From Bacteroides pyogenes (GTDB taxonomy: Bacteria > Bacteroidota > Bacteroidia > Bacteroidales > Bacteroidaceae): a stretch of 55,485 nucleotides of DNA. The notes under the pieces are model-generated. The model worked only from the letters and a program-made list of their open reading frames with translations. It did not search any database and was not told the origin of the DNA. The stretch covers positions 280,808 through 336,292 of the forward strand of contig NZ_JACIDI010000001.1 of assembly GCF_014196225.1 (NCBI RefSeq). Reading direction: 5' to 3'. Positions within the stretch are counted from its first letter, which is position 1. The number at the start of each line of letters is the position of its first letter. Positions 1 to 7,387 of the stretch are shown one piece after another. The translations under genes and the position numbers were made by a program.

Positions 1-114
1 CTGACTGCCTGCCACTGCACGGGAAAGTTCTTCGTGAACTGCCGCCATCTGATTACGTCACTGTGTCTGACTGCCTGCCACTGCACAGGAAAGTTCTTTG
101 TAAGCTGCCGCCAT
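1..114. repeat. 66-bp tandem repeat, two copies, cut by window edge
   Basis: The sequence starting CTGACTGCCTGCCACTGCAC at base 1 recurs at base 67 with few changes, giving a period of exactly 66. Both copies carry GGAAAGTTCTT followed by CTGCCGCCATC. The array may continue to the left of the window. It lies downstream of the dehydrogenase at 193-927 and has no coding potential that I would trust. Confidence 0.85.
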
Positions 115-150
115 CCTTGTCATTTTTTTGTTTTCCCCATTTTTATAAGG

Positions 151-197
151 CCTCTGTTCATGGCTGAGCAGCCATGAACAGAGGTTCGTTTTTTATC
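151..197 (+). terminator. Strong hairpin terminator
   Basis: Bases 151-166 and 169-184 form perfect 16-bp inverted arms (CCTCTGTTCATGGCTG and its complement) with almost no loop, followed on the plus strand by a T-run at 189-194. The T-run suggests it ends transcription entering from the left. As a hairpin directly beyond the dehydrogenase stop codon it may also serve that minus-strand gene, although the T-run on that side is weak. Confidence 0.75.
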
Positions 198-927
198 CCT
201 TTGTTTTTACGGGCATTCGCTTCCATATCCCGCGGGGAATCAGTTGCCAGAAGAATACGAGTAGTCGATACCTCCAATCGATAACCAGAACCCGTTTTTC
301 CCGCTTCAATCCCTGTACGATTTGCCGCGCTACTTGTTCCGTTTTCATCAGCATGGGATAATGCTTGCCGTCGTTCAGCAGGTCTGTCCGTACAAAGCCG
401 GGACGTATGTCGGTGAAGCGGATATTCGCCCCCTGCAAGTGAGCGAGTTGCTCCAGCGCATCCAGATAAGTGTTCTGAAATCGTTTGGTGGCAGAGTAGG
501 CGGGAGCTACGCCCAGACCTTTTGTCCCCGCAATGGAGCTGATAGCAGCCAGATGCCCTTCCCCCTTTTCTTTAAAATAAGAAAAAGCCGTGTTTGTCAT
601 CCGTATGAAGCCGAGTACATTGGTGTGTGCGGTCTTCAGTTCTATGTCCGGTTTCAAGTCCGTGTTCTGGAACCCGACGCCGGAGCTAAGCAAAAACAGG
701 TCCATCCCGCCTGTTCTTCTGATCAACTCTTGTAACTTTTCGGATGCGTCGTCTGATGTCACATCCAGTTCTTGTATCTCCACCTGTTGCGGAACCGTGC
801 GTTGCAACTCCTCCAAGGCTTCGCGCCTTCTTCCGGCTATTCCCACTTTCCATCCCTCCTGAAGCAGGAGTTTGGCTGTTTCTTTTCCGATGCCCGATGT
901 CGCTCCTATAATGATTGCTCGTTTCAT
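193..927 (-). CDS. SDR-family NAD(P)-dependent oxidoreductase
   Basis: This 244-residue protein is a short-chain dehydrogenase/reductase, a soluble Rossmann-fold enzyme that moves hydride between NAD(P)H and a carbonyl or alcohol. The N-terminus has the dinucleotide motif GATSGIG (residues 8-14), followed by the basic stretch AGRRR that often indicates NADPH preference. The catalytic Ser-Tyr-Lys set is visible as SSIAG and then YSATK. Length is normal for classical SDRs. The start follows a good -7 box (956-963 on the minus strand). The hydrophobic, basic C-terminus (LLVFFWQLIPRGIWKRM) is like SDRs that associate with membranes. The substrate cannot be told from sequence and no neighbour suggests a pathway. 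Confidence 0.92.
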   Translation of the reverse strand: MKRAIIIGATSGIGKETAKLLLQEGWKVGIAGRRREALEELQRTVPQQVEIQELDVTSDDASEKLQELIRRTGGMDLFLLSSGVGFQNTDLKPDIELKTAHTNVLGFIRMTNTAFSYFKEKGEGHLAAISSIAGTKGLGVAPAYSATKRFQNTYLDALEQLAHLQGANIRFTDIRPGFVRTDLLNDGKHYPMLMKTEQVARQIVQGLKREKRVLVIDWRYRLLVFFWQLIPRGIWKRMPVKTKG

Positions 928-955
928 ACTGACCGATTGTTTTGGTATGTACGGG

Positions 956-963
956 CAAATGTA
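956..963 (-). promoter_or_regulatory. -7 box of the SDR gene
   Basis: On the minus strand this reads TACATTTG, a perfect match to the Bacteroides -7 consensus TAnnTTTG. It lies 28 bases before the ATG at 927. I see no clear -33 TTTG. Confidence 0.6.
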
Positions 964-1010
964 CGAGATTATTCTCAGATTTGCTTCGAAGTTGAATCTT
1001 TCTTTACACT

Positions 1011-1098
1011 TTGGTTTACTCGTACGAGGAAGTCGGTAAACTTGTATGCGGAAATCGGTAAACTTGTACGCGGAAGTCGGTAAATTCGTGCGCGGAAG
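1011..1098. repeat. 22-bp tandem repeat, four units
   Basis: Units begin at 1011, 1033, 1055 and 1077. The unit is close to TCGGTAAACTTGTACGCGGA plus AG, 22 bases. The first unit is the most diverged. The array sits in the spacer between the divergent SDR and zinc-ribbon genes, upstream of the latter's promoter. Confidence 0.85.
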
Positions 1099-1180
1099 GA
1101 GGGAAGCCGGATGAATTTCATAAAGCGGCTGAAGGCAGATTCTGTACTTATTCCTTATCGGGGCTCAAGAAATGGTGTGT

Positions 1181-1215
1181 TTTGTATGCCGAATCGGACT
1201 TATGTCATATCTTTG
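1181..1215 (+). promoter_or_regulatory. Promoter for the zinc-ribbon gene
   Basis: A TTTG at 1181-1184 and a perfect -7 box TATCTTTG at 1208-1215 are separated by 23 bases, at the long end of usual spacing. The -7 box ends four bases before the ATG at 1220, so the transcript would have almost no leader. Confidence 0.55.
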
Positions 1216-1219
1216 CAGC

Positions 1220-1426
1220 ATGAGAAAATTATTGTGCCCGCAATGTAAGATTGCAGCGATGTATGTGAAGAACGAACAGGGAGACCGTTTGTTGGTCTAT
1301 GTGCTCGAAGATGGAAAGATAGTACCCAAATCTCCGGAAGAATCATTGGAAGGTTTTGACCTGACGGAGGTTTACTGCTTGGGCTGCTCTTGGCATGGGT
1401 CGCCCAAGAGGCTGGTGATAAGATAA
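1220..1426 (+). CDS. Small zinc-ribbon-like protein
   Basis: This 68-residue protein begins MRKLLCPQCK and ends near CLGCSW. Two CxxC pairs (CPQC at residues 6-9 and CLGC near residue 56) are spaced as in a zinc ribbon that would hold one Zn ion. The middle part is acidic and has no membrane segment. A longer reading frame starts at 1172, but that start lies before the -7 box at 1208-1215, so I chose 1220. I do not recognise the family. Nucleic-acid or protein binding is the usual role of such small ribbons, which is inference only. Confidence 0.75.
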   Translation: MRKLLCPQCKIAAMYVKNEQGDRLLVYVLEDGKIVPKSPEESLEGFDLTEVYCLGCSWHGSPKRLVIR

Positions 1427-1670
1427 GGATTTCACGGTTTCGTGGCTTGACAAATGATTGCTTCCGTCCGGTAGGGGTGATAAGAAGACAAGCAATTCTC
1501 CGGTTTCGTGCTCTATCTGTGAGTTGGTGCGTCTTATCAAACAGACTGATATCCTTATGCGAAGCAAGTGTTTCCGGAGGGTAAGGCCGATGGTAATGGA
1601 CAGGACTGTCGTCACAGTACTTCCGATGTGAATATTGTTATCCCGGAAGTTACGTAAAACGACTGCCCGG

Positions 1671-3332
1671 TTAGAAATCGGCGGTTTTCTCCACGCAAAC
1701 TCTTTTCCCGTTGACGGGATGACGGAATTCGATGTATTCGGCGTGCAGATAGAGGCGATCTGCCTTTTTGCCGTAAAGCGTGTCGCCTGTGATGGGGCAG
1801 CCCAAACCTTGCGGATGGGCGGCGTGTACACGCAGCTGATGCGTGCGCCCAGTCAGCGGAAAGAAGTGCACGCGTATCTGTTTCTCCGAAATCTCCAGTA
1901 TTCGGTAGTCGGTGACGGCAGGTTTGCCATGCTCCCGGCTGACTATTTGCCGCGGACGGTCTAAGGGATCGAGGCAAATGGGAAGCTCGATTCTTCCCGA
2001 TTGCTTCAGCAGCCTTTCGTTTTCACTTCTATCCAGCAGGGCGATATAGCGTTTTTTCACCGTCCGTTGTTCGAACTGTGCCTGCAACTGCCGGTGTATC
2101 TCTTTGCTCTTGGCTATCAGCAGCAGTCCTGATGTAGCCATGTCGAGCCGGTGGACAAGCAGCGGACCGGTGGCTTTCGGGTATTTCTCCCGTATGAAAC
2201 GGTATACGCAGTTGGCTTCTTCAGACTTCCCGGGTACGGAAAGCATGCCGGGAGGCTTGTTGATTACCGCCAACCATTCGTCTTCGAATACCGTTTCGGG
2301 CTCTTCTGTCCCCATGCTTTGGGCAAGGAGCGGATTTTCGTCTATTTCCAGTCCCCGGAGCATGTGTTGCAGAATAGGTTCGCATTTGCCTTTGCACGAC
2401 GGATAGTAATGCCCGTGGCAGCGTATCTCCGTCTTCGGAGATCCGCCCCACCAAAACTCCGCCATAGCCAATGGCTTGAGCTTGTGGAGGTATGCGTATT
2501 GCAGCAGTTTGGGCAACGCGCACTCTCCGGCTCCTGCGGGAGGAACTTTGCCGACCGTTTGCGCGAAGATGGAGCACAAGTCTTTCACTTCACCCTTGGC
2601 ATTCAGCATTCGGAACCGACCGAACAACTTTTGCTGCAAAGCCGCCGAACGTTCTTTCCGCTCGGCTTTTTGCTCCCTGATGGCTTCCTCATGAACTTCG
2701 ATTTCCGCCTTCAGGGCTTCGAGTCTCGCTTGGGCTTTCCGTTCCATTCGTTTAACTTCCGCTTTCCGGAAGCGGCTCTCTTCGATCATAGCAGCCTGCT
2801 CTTCTTCCGAAGGGGCGGGGGAGGACTGCCGCCGCATGTCCCGTGCCTGCTTGGCTGCTTTCAAGGCTGTTTTCGCCTCTTGCAATGCTTCGGCGGCCTG
2901 TTGCGTTTCAACTTTCAACTTTTCTTGCAGGTTTACGTAAGCCGCATCCGTTTCCAATTCTTTGATGCGGGAGTTGATGGCCGATATCTGTTCCTCTTCT
3001 ATTTTGAAGAAACCTTGCGGCTGCAACAAATCGTATACGGGGGGAACGAAGTAAGGATGATCGTTTCTTCCTGCCAGATTGCCCGAGAAAGCCGCCAGAT
3101 AGCCTACCGTTCCCTGCTCGTCTTGCACCGCCAGCACGCCGAACATCTTACCGAGAGACAGCTCCGCTTCCCATTCTTTTCGGGAGCCGATATAGCGTTT
3201 CACCTCTTCCGCCGCCAATACGCACAACGGATGCGGCGTGTAGTGAAAAGGGTAAGTGAATTTCTCCGGCAGCGGGACGTGAGCTGCCGGACGGCTGAAT
3301 AAATGAAATATCGGTTCGTATATCTGCGTCAT
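1671..3332 (-). CDS. RluA-family pseudouridine synthase with long coiled-coil N-terminus
   Basis: The C-terminal part (about residues 345-553) is an RluA-type RNA pseudouridine synthase, which converts specific uridines in rRNA or tRNA to pseudouridine. The catalytic aspartate is in the motif HRLD (residue 397), followed by the typical TSGLLLIAKS, and the segment LTGRTHQLRVH is near the end. At 553 residues the protein is far longer than RluA enzymes of 220-330. The N-terminal 340 residues hold a small folded part, a strongly charged coiled coil (about 110-240) and a Cys/His-rich patch (CHGHYYPSCKGKC, about 305-317) that might bind metal. I do not see an S4 domain. The start lies only eight bases from the -7 box. 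The RNA target is unknown. Confidence 0.92.
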   Translation of the reverse strand: MTQIYEPIFHLFSRPAAHVPLPEKFTYPFHYTPHPLCVLAAEEVKRYIGSRKEWEAELSLGKMFGVLAVQDEQGTVGYLAAFSGNLAGRNDHPYFVPPVYDLLQPQGFFKIEEEQISAINSRIKELETDAAYVNLQEKLKVETQQAAEALQEAKTALKAAKQARDMRRQSSPAPSEEEQAAMIEESRFRKAEVKRMERKAQARLEALKAEIEVHEEAIREQKAERKERSAALQQKLFGRFRMLNAKGEVKDLCSIFAQTVGKVPPAGAGECALPKLLQYAYLHKLKPLAMAEFWWGGSPKTEIRCHGHYYPSCKGKCEPILQHMLRGLEIDENPLLAQSMGTEEPETVFEDEWLAVINKPPGMLSVPGKSEEANCVYRFIREKYPKATGPLLVHRLDMATSGLLLIAKSKEIHRQLQAQFEQRTVKKRYIALLDRSENERLLKQSGRIELPICLDPLDRPRQIVSREHGKPAVTDYRILEISEKQIRVHFFPLTGRTHQLRVHAAHPQGLGCPITGDTLYGKKADRLYLHAEYIEFRHPVNGKRVCVEKTADF

Positions 3333-3339
3333 TGTCGTG

Positions 3340-3347
3340 CAAAAGTA
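3340..3347 (-). promoter_or_regulatory. -7 box of the RluA-family gene
   Basis: On the minus strand this reads TACTTTTG (TAnnTTTG), with its 3' end only seven bases before the ATG at 3332. The transcript should therefore be leaderless or nearly so. Confidence 0.6.
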
Positions 3348-3369
3348 AGGAAATATGCGAATTTTGTTC

Positions 3370-3377
3370 TATATTTG
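3370..3377 (+). promoter_or_regulatory. -7 box of the MaoC-like gene
   Basis: TATATTTG is a perfect -7 box, 40 bases before the ATG at 3418. It is divergent from the promoter at 3340-3347. No clear -33 element is visible. Confidence 0.6.
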
Positions 3378-3417
3378 TTCTCATATTATTCTTTTACCAT
3401 CATAAAACAGCCAAATA

Positions 3418-3882
3418 ATGAATAAACTTGTTATCAATTCGTATCAGGATTTCGAGAAGCTGATCGGGCAGCAGTTAGGAGTTTCCGATTACATAGAACT
3501 CTCGCAGGAACGCATCAATCTCTTTGCCGACGCCACGCTCGATCACCAATGGATTCATGTGGATACGGAGCGCGCCCGCGCGGAAAGTCCGTATCGAAGC
3601 ACCATCGCCCACGGTTATCTGACGTTGTCGATGCTTCCTTATTTGTGGAATCAGATCATCGAGGTGAACAACCTGAAGATGATGATCAACTACGGGATGG
3701 ATAAGATGAAGTTCGGTCAGGCGGTTCTGGCAGGTCAAAGCATCCGTCTGGTGGCGGCGCTGCATTCGCTCACCAACCTGCGCGGTGTGGCTAAAGCCGA
3801 GATAAAGTTTGCCATTGAGATTAAAGACCAACCGAAAAAAGCGTTGGAAGGCATCGCCGTTTTCCTGTACTACTTCGATTGA
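3418..3882 (+). CDS. MaoC-like dehydratase / (R)-enoyl-CoA hydratase
   Basis: This 154-residue hot-dog-fold protein resembles MaoC/PhaJ hydratases, which add water to trans-2-enoyl-CoA to give (R)-3-hydroxyacyl-CoA. The hydratase motif is visible as DHQWIHVDTERA followed by the strongly conserved IAHGYLTLS (about residues 41-80), with the catalytic Asp and His in it. Length is normal for the single-domain family. There is no signal peptide, so it acts in the cytoplasm. The last 12 codons form the first unit of a 65/66-bp tandem array that continues past the stop, so the C-terminus GIAVFLYYFD is repeated in the downstream DNA. A role in fatty-acid or short-chain acyl-CoA metabolism is inferred from the family. 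Confidence 0.88.
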   Translation: MNKLVINSYQDFEKLIGQQLGVSDYIELSQERINLFADATLDHQWIHVDTERARAESPYRSTIAHGYLTLSMLPYLWNQIIEVNNLKMMINYGMDKMKFGQAVLAGQSIRLVAALHSLTNLRGVAKAEIKFAIEIKDQPKKALEGIAVFLYYFD

Positions 3883-4085
3883 TCTGTACATGGCTGCTAC
3901 GGACGAGATAGGAAGGCATCGCCGTTTTCCTGTACTACTTCGACTGAACTGTGCATGGCTGGCTACGAATGAGATAGGAAGGCATCGCCGTTTTCCTGTA
4001 CTACTTCGACTGATCTGTACATGGCTGACTACGGACGAGATAGGAAGGCATCACCGTTTTCCTGTATCACTTCGACCGATCGCCT
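3846..4085. repeat. 65/66-bp tandem array built from the maoC 3' end
   Basis: The sequence GGAAGGCATCGCCGTTTTCC begins at 3846, 3911, 3977 and (with one change) 4043, giving spacings of 65, 66 and 66. The first unit contains the last 37 bases of the MaoC-like gene including its TGA. The last unit contains the stop codon and final codons of the opposing gene at 4067-4693. The links between units carry CTGTACATGGCTG and ACGGACGAGATA. Confidence 0.95.
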
Positions 4086-4693
4086 TTAGTCTTTACTGCA
4101 AGATAGAATTCGGGAAATTGCTCGTAGAAGCATAAGTCCTTCCGGTTGCGGTGAACCCTCTTTTTTCTGGGGCGGTTCATCGCTTTCAGTATGTTTGCTC
4201 GCACGCTTCGCACAGCCGGCGGCAGCAATTCCGGCTCCATGATTTCAAGCAGCGTGCGCAGTTCCTGTTGCAGTTCGGGCGTGTCCTGTGTCAGCTTGTG
4301 CGCCAGCTTCAAGCATAGCGACCGGATGGCGGGAGGCTCTTGCTGCGATGTCATCCGCTCCATGCAGAAGTTCAGCAAGTCTATGCGCAGCGGAATGTCG
4401 AATGCTTCGCGGATGAGCAACGAAAGCATCAATCGTTTTTTCCCCACATGCGTGCAATGCGTCACGGAGTCGATAAGTTTGTCCTGCTTACGGCAAAGCT
4501 CCTCCAGTTCGCAGTCTGTCATGTGCGTGCACACCCACAACGCCTGATAAGCCACTTGGTCGTCCGTGTCGAATATCAGCCGGAACAAGTTTTTCCGGAG
4601 ATTGTCGTCACTCTGCGCATAATACGTTATTTCCTGCACGTCCTCCATTTGTATTCTCCCGGAGAGCTTGGAGCGTAGATTTATTCTTTTCAT
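4067..4693 (-). CDS. Conserved helical protein of unknown function
   Basis: This 208-residue protein is predicted to be nearly all alpha-helical and cytoplasmic, with no signal peptide or membrane segment. Repeated helix pairs such as NLFRLIFDTDDQVAYQALWV and IRSLCLKLAHKL look like HEAT or ARM repeats, which usually mediate protein binding. The C-terminal part is strongly basic (RPRKKRVHRNRKDLCFYE). The final codons (GDRSK) and the stop codon fall inside the last unit of the tandem array at 3846-4085, so the array has probably rewritten this gene's end. I do not recognise a named family. The -7 consensus is not evident upstream. Confidence 0.75.
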   Translation of the reverse strand: MKRINLRSKLSGRIQMEDVQEITYYAQSDDNLRKNLFRLIFDTDDQVAYQALWVCTHMTDCELEELCRKQDKLIDSVTHCTHVGKKRLMLSLLIREAFDIPLRIDLLNFCMERMTSQQEPPAIRSLCLKLAHKLTQDTPELQQELRTLLEIMEPELLPPAVRSVRANILKAMNRPRKKRVHRNRKDLCFYEQFPEFYLAVKTKGDRSK

Positions 4694-4727
4694 TTTTTTG
4701 ATTTATTTCATCACGTCGTTTGCCCGA

Positions 4728-4967
4728 TCGAATTTTCATCTGCGGGCGACAGAACTTTCATGGATTCCGGACATCGTTTTCATTTGCGGCAGAAACGGTT
4801 GCTGTCTTTTTACAATGGGATTCCATTCGTTATAGGCAAGCCTTTGTCTGCGACAAACAGAGCCTTCATTCTTGTCGAACAGAACCTCTGTTTTTGACGA
4901 ACAGAGCTTTTATTCCTGACGAATGAAGGTTCTGTTTGTTGTGCCCGAAGCTTTCATCTGCCAATAG
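4728..4967. repeat. Degenerate 22-bp tandem array
   Basis: Units of the form CAGARCYTTYATTC...GACGAA start near 4728, 4750, 4772, 4790, 4813, 4837, 4858, 4880, 4902, 4924 and 4946. Most spacings are 22, with a few of 18-24 in the worn middle part. The array fills most of the 422-base spacer between the hydC stop (5116) and the helical protein's start (4693). The core is close in sequence to the arrays at 36.2-36.6 kb and 45.84-45.98 kb. I see nothing else between 4968 and 5115. Confidence 0.8.
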
Positions 4968-5115
4968 GTCATTTGATTTCATTTCAGATTTCGGGGTGTA
5001 CCGAAAACAATCCGCACACCCCTGACTCTTTGCGGCAAAGATATTTAAAATTCGTTGATGCCGCACAATAATATGAGAAGAATCGGTTTCATTTCCGTTC
5101 TCCGTACCCTTTTAG

Positions 5116-5592
5116 CTATTCCAGTTCGTCGAGAATCTTTTTCACGTCTACCGGTTGCAAGCGTCCGTACACTTTTTCACCAATCATCACTACCGGCGCC
5201 AGTCCGCAGGCTCCCACACATCGCAGGCAGTCGAGCGAATATTTGCCGTCCGGCGTCGTTTCACCCACGTCGATACCCAGCACCCTCCTGAATTCGTCGA
5301 GCAGCTTTTCCGATCCGCGCACGTAACATGCTGTTCCCATACAAACGGATATCGGATGCTTCCCTTTGGGCGCCATGGTGAAAAAGGTGTAGAAAGTGAC
5401 TACCCCATATACTTTGGAAACCGGTATGCCCAGTTTGGAAGCGATGATTCGCTGCATCTCTTCGGGCAAATACCCTTGCAGATGCTGAGCCTCATGGAGT
5501 ATGTTGATCAGTTCTCCGGGGTCGTTCCGGTGCTTGTCGCAGATTGCTCTGACCTGCTCTGCTATTTCACAAGCGAGTTTTATATCTGACAT
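5116..5592 (-). CDS. hydC: Hydrogenase NuoE-like [2Fe-2S] subunit
   Basis: This 158-residue protein is the thioredoxin-like [2Fe-2S] subunit of a three-part [FeFe] hydrogenase, homologous to complex I NuoE and to HydC/HndA. Cluster ligands are visible as CMGTACYVRG and CLRCVGACGLAP (two CxxxxC/CxxxC sets typical of NuoE). The helical N-terminus (residues 1-60) contains the family hallmark GYLPEEMQ. It passes electrons between the flavin subunit HydB and partner clusters. I chose the ATG at 5592 because the longer frame upstream runs into hydA in another reading frame. It lies 16 bases behind hydA, so the two are co-transcribed, with this gene last in the operon. Confidence 0.92.
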   Translation of the reverse strand: MSDIKLACEIAEQVRAICDKHRNDPGELINILHEAQHLQGYLPEEMQRIIASKLGIPVSKVYGVVTFYTFFTMAPKGKHPISVCMGTACYVRGSEKLLDEFRRVLGIDVGETTPDGKYSLDCLRCVGACGLAPVVMIGEKVYGRLQPVDVKKILDELE

Positions 5593-5608
5593 AATTTTTC
5601 CTTTTACG

Positions 5609-7375
5609 TTAGTTCTTGGATTTGTTGAAGTAGTGCGTGTGCAACAGCCTTTCCGACAGCTCGTCCAGCGGTTTCCCCAGATACTCTTCGTACAACTGCC
5701 GGATGTACGGATTATCGTGCGATTTGCGCAATTGCTTTTGGGAATCTTCGCGATAAAGCGCGTTGGCACGTGCGTAAAGCACGTCGGATTTGCCGTGGTG
5801 CAACGGCTGCCCGCCTCCTCCGATGCAACCTCCGGGGCATGCCATAATCTCGATGATGTGGTATTCGTTACGTCCGTTCCGGATATCTTCGAGCAGTTGC
5901 CGGGCATTACCCAGTCCGTGCGCGATGCCTACTTTAAGTTCGAATCCGTTCAGATCGATCGCTGCCCGTCGTACACCGCTCAGTCCGCGCACCTGTTCGA
6001 AGTTTACGTCTTCCAGAGTTTCACCCGTGTAGATTTCGTACACAGACCGCAGGGCGGCTTCCATCACTCCGCCTGTGGTTCCGAAGATAACCCCCGCTCC
6101 GGTCGATTCCCCCAGCGGATTGTCGAAGTTGCTGTCCGGAAGCAAAGTGAAACCGATGTTGGCGCGTTTGATGAGCCGTGCCAACTCGCGGGTGGAGATG
6201 GAGTAGTCGACGTCGGGGTGACCCTCTGTTTTGAACTCATGGCGGTCGCACTCGTATTTCTTTGCCAAACAAGGCATGATGGATACTACCGTCAGTTTCT
6301 CTCTGGGTATCGCCATCTTTTCCGCCCAATAGCTCTTGGCGACGGAGCCGAACATCTGTTGAGGCGAGCGCGCGGTGGAAGGAATGTCGAGCATATCCGG
6401 GAAATGGTGCTCGAAGAAGTTTACCCATGCCGGACAGCAGGACGTGAGGATGGGAAGGCGTACCGATTTGTCTCCGTTGAGATGTCTGGTAAGCCGGTTT
6501 AGAATCTCCGAACCCTCTTCCATAATGGTGAGATCGGCCGCAAAGTCGGTATCGAACACGTAGTCGAAACCCAGTTCCCGCAAAGCGTACACCATCTTTC
6601 CCGTGACCAGCGTGCCGGGTTTCAGTCCGAACTCCTCTCCTAAAGCTGCGCGCACGGCAGGAGCGGTCTGTACGATGACGATTTTATCAGGGTCGGCCAA
6701 GTCTTCGATCAGCCGATTGGTGTGGTCGCGCTCGGTCAATGCCCCGACGGGACATACGGCAACACACTGCCCGCAATAGGTGCATTCGCTTTCGGTCATC
6801 ATTTTGTCGAAAGCAGGAGCAATGGTCGTATTGAACCCCCGTCGAATGGCTCCGAGTGCGCCGACCGTCTGCACTTCATTGCATACGCTCTCGCACCGGC
6901 GGCAGAAAATACACTTGTCCATGTTGCGGACAATGGATGAAGTGACTTCCCGCTTGCGCGGAGAGAGCTCGCCCCCGTTGAAAGGCATCTCGCGGATGTT
7001 GAAGCGCAGGGCCAGTGTTTGAAGCTCGCAATCGCCGCACTTGGGGCAGGTGAGACAGTCGTTCGGATGATCCGACAGAATCAGTTCGGCAATAATCTTA
7101 CGGGCATTCATCACCCTCAGCGTGCTGGTCTTTACAACCATTCCCTCCGTACACGGAGTAGAGCAGGCAGGCGCCAAGTTTCTCCGCCCTGCAACTTCCA
7201 CGACACACACGCGGCACGAAGCCGGATTGTTCTTGATGCAAGTCCCTTTCAAGTCGATGTGGCAAAGAGTCGGTATGTCGATGCCAATTTTACAGGCGGC
7301 TTCGAGAATCGTGCTTCCTTCGGCGACGGTAATGAAGTGACCGTCGATTTGAAGTGTAATCTGTTTTTCTTCCAT
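5609..7375 (-). CDS. hydA: [FeFe] hydrogenase catalytic subunit
   Basis: This 588-residue cytoplasmic protein reduces protons to H2 (or the reverse) at the H-cluster. The N-terminus carries a [2Fe-2S] ferredoxin domain (cysteines about 38-75), a His-Cys3 cluster (HPNDCLTCPKCGDC, 103-116) and two [4Fe-4S] motifs (CIFCRRCESVC about 155-165 and CTYCGQCVAVC about 198-208). The three H-cluster signatures are present: TSCCPAW (311-317), MPCLAKKYE (367-375) and MACPGGCIGGGGQP (511-524). With HydB upstream and HydC downstream this matches the trimeric bifurcating type (group A3), which uses NADH and reduced ferredoxin together. The maturases HydE, HydF and HydG are not in this window. Confidence 0.96.
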   Translation of the reverse strand: MEEKQITLQIDGHFITVAEGSTILEAACKIGIDIPTLCHIDLKGTCIKNNPASCRVCVVEVAGRRNLAPACSTPCTEGMVVKTSTLRVMNARKIIAELILSDHPNDCLTCPKCGDCELQTLALRFNIREMPFNGGELSPRKREVTSSIVRNMDKCIFCRRCESVCNEVQTVGALGAIRRGFNTTIAPAFDKMMTESECTYCGQCVAVCPVGALTERDHTNRLIEDLADPDKIVIVQTAPAVRAALGEEFGLKPGTLVTGKMVYALRELGFDYVFDTDFAADLTIMEEGSEILNRLTRHLNGDKSVRLPILTSCCPAWVNFFEHHFPDMLDIPSTARSPQQMFGSVAKSYWAEKMAIPREKLTVVSIMPCLAKKYECDRHEFKTEGHPDVDYSISTRELARLIKRANIGFTLLPDSNFDNPLGESTGAGVIFGTTGGVMEAALRSVYEIYTGETLEDVNFEQVRGLSGVRRAAIDLNGFELKVGIAHGLGNARQLLEDIRNGRNEYHIIEIMACPGGCIGGGGQPLHHGKSDVLYARANALYREDSQKQLRKSHDNPYIRQLYEEYLGKPLDELSERLLHTHYFNKSKN

Positions 7376-7387
7376 AGCATATAGATT

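Noticed and set aside
2151..3302. 383-codon frame on the plus strand
   Set aside because: It is the antisense of the RluA-family gene, has no family features and no promoter.
5593..5907. 263-codon version of hydC
   Set aside because: The extra N-terminal part overlaps hydA in another frame and does not resemble NuoE proteins; the ATG at 5592 fits.
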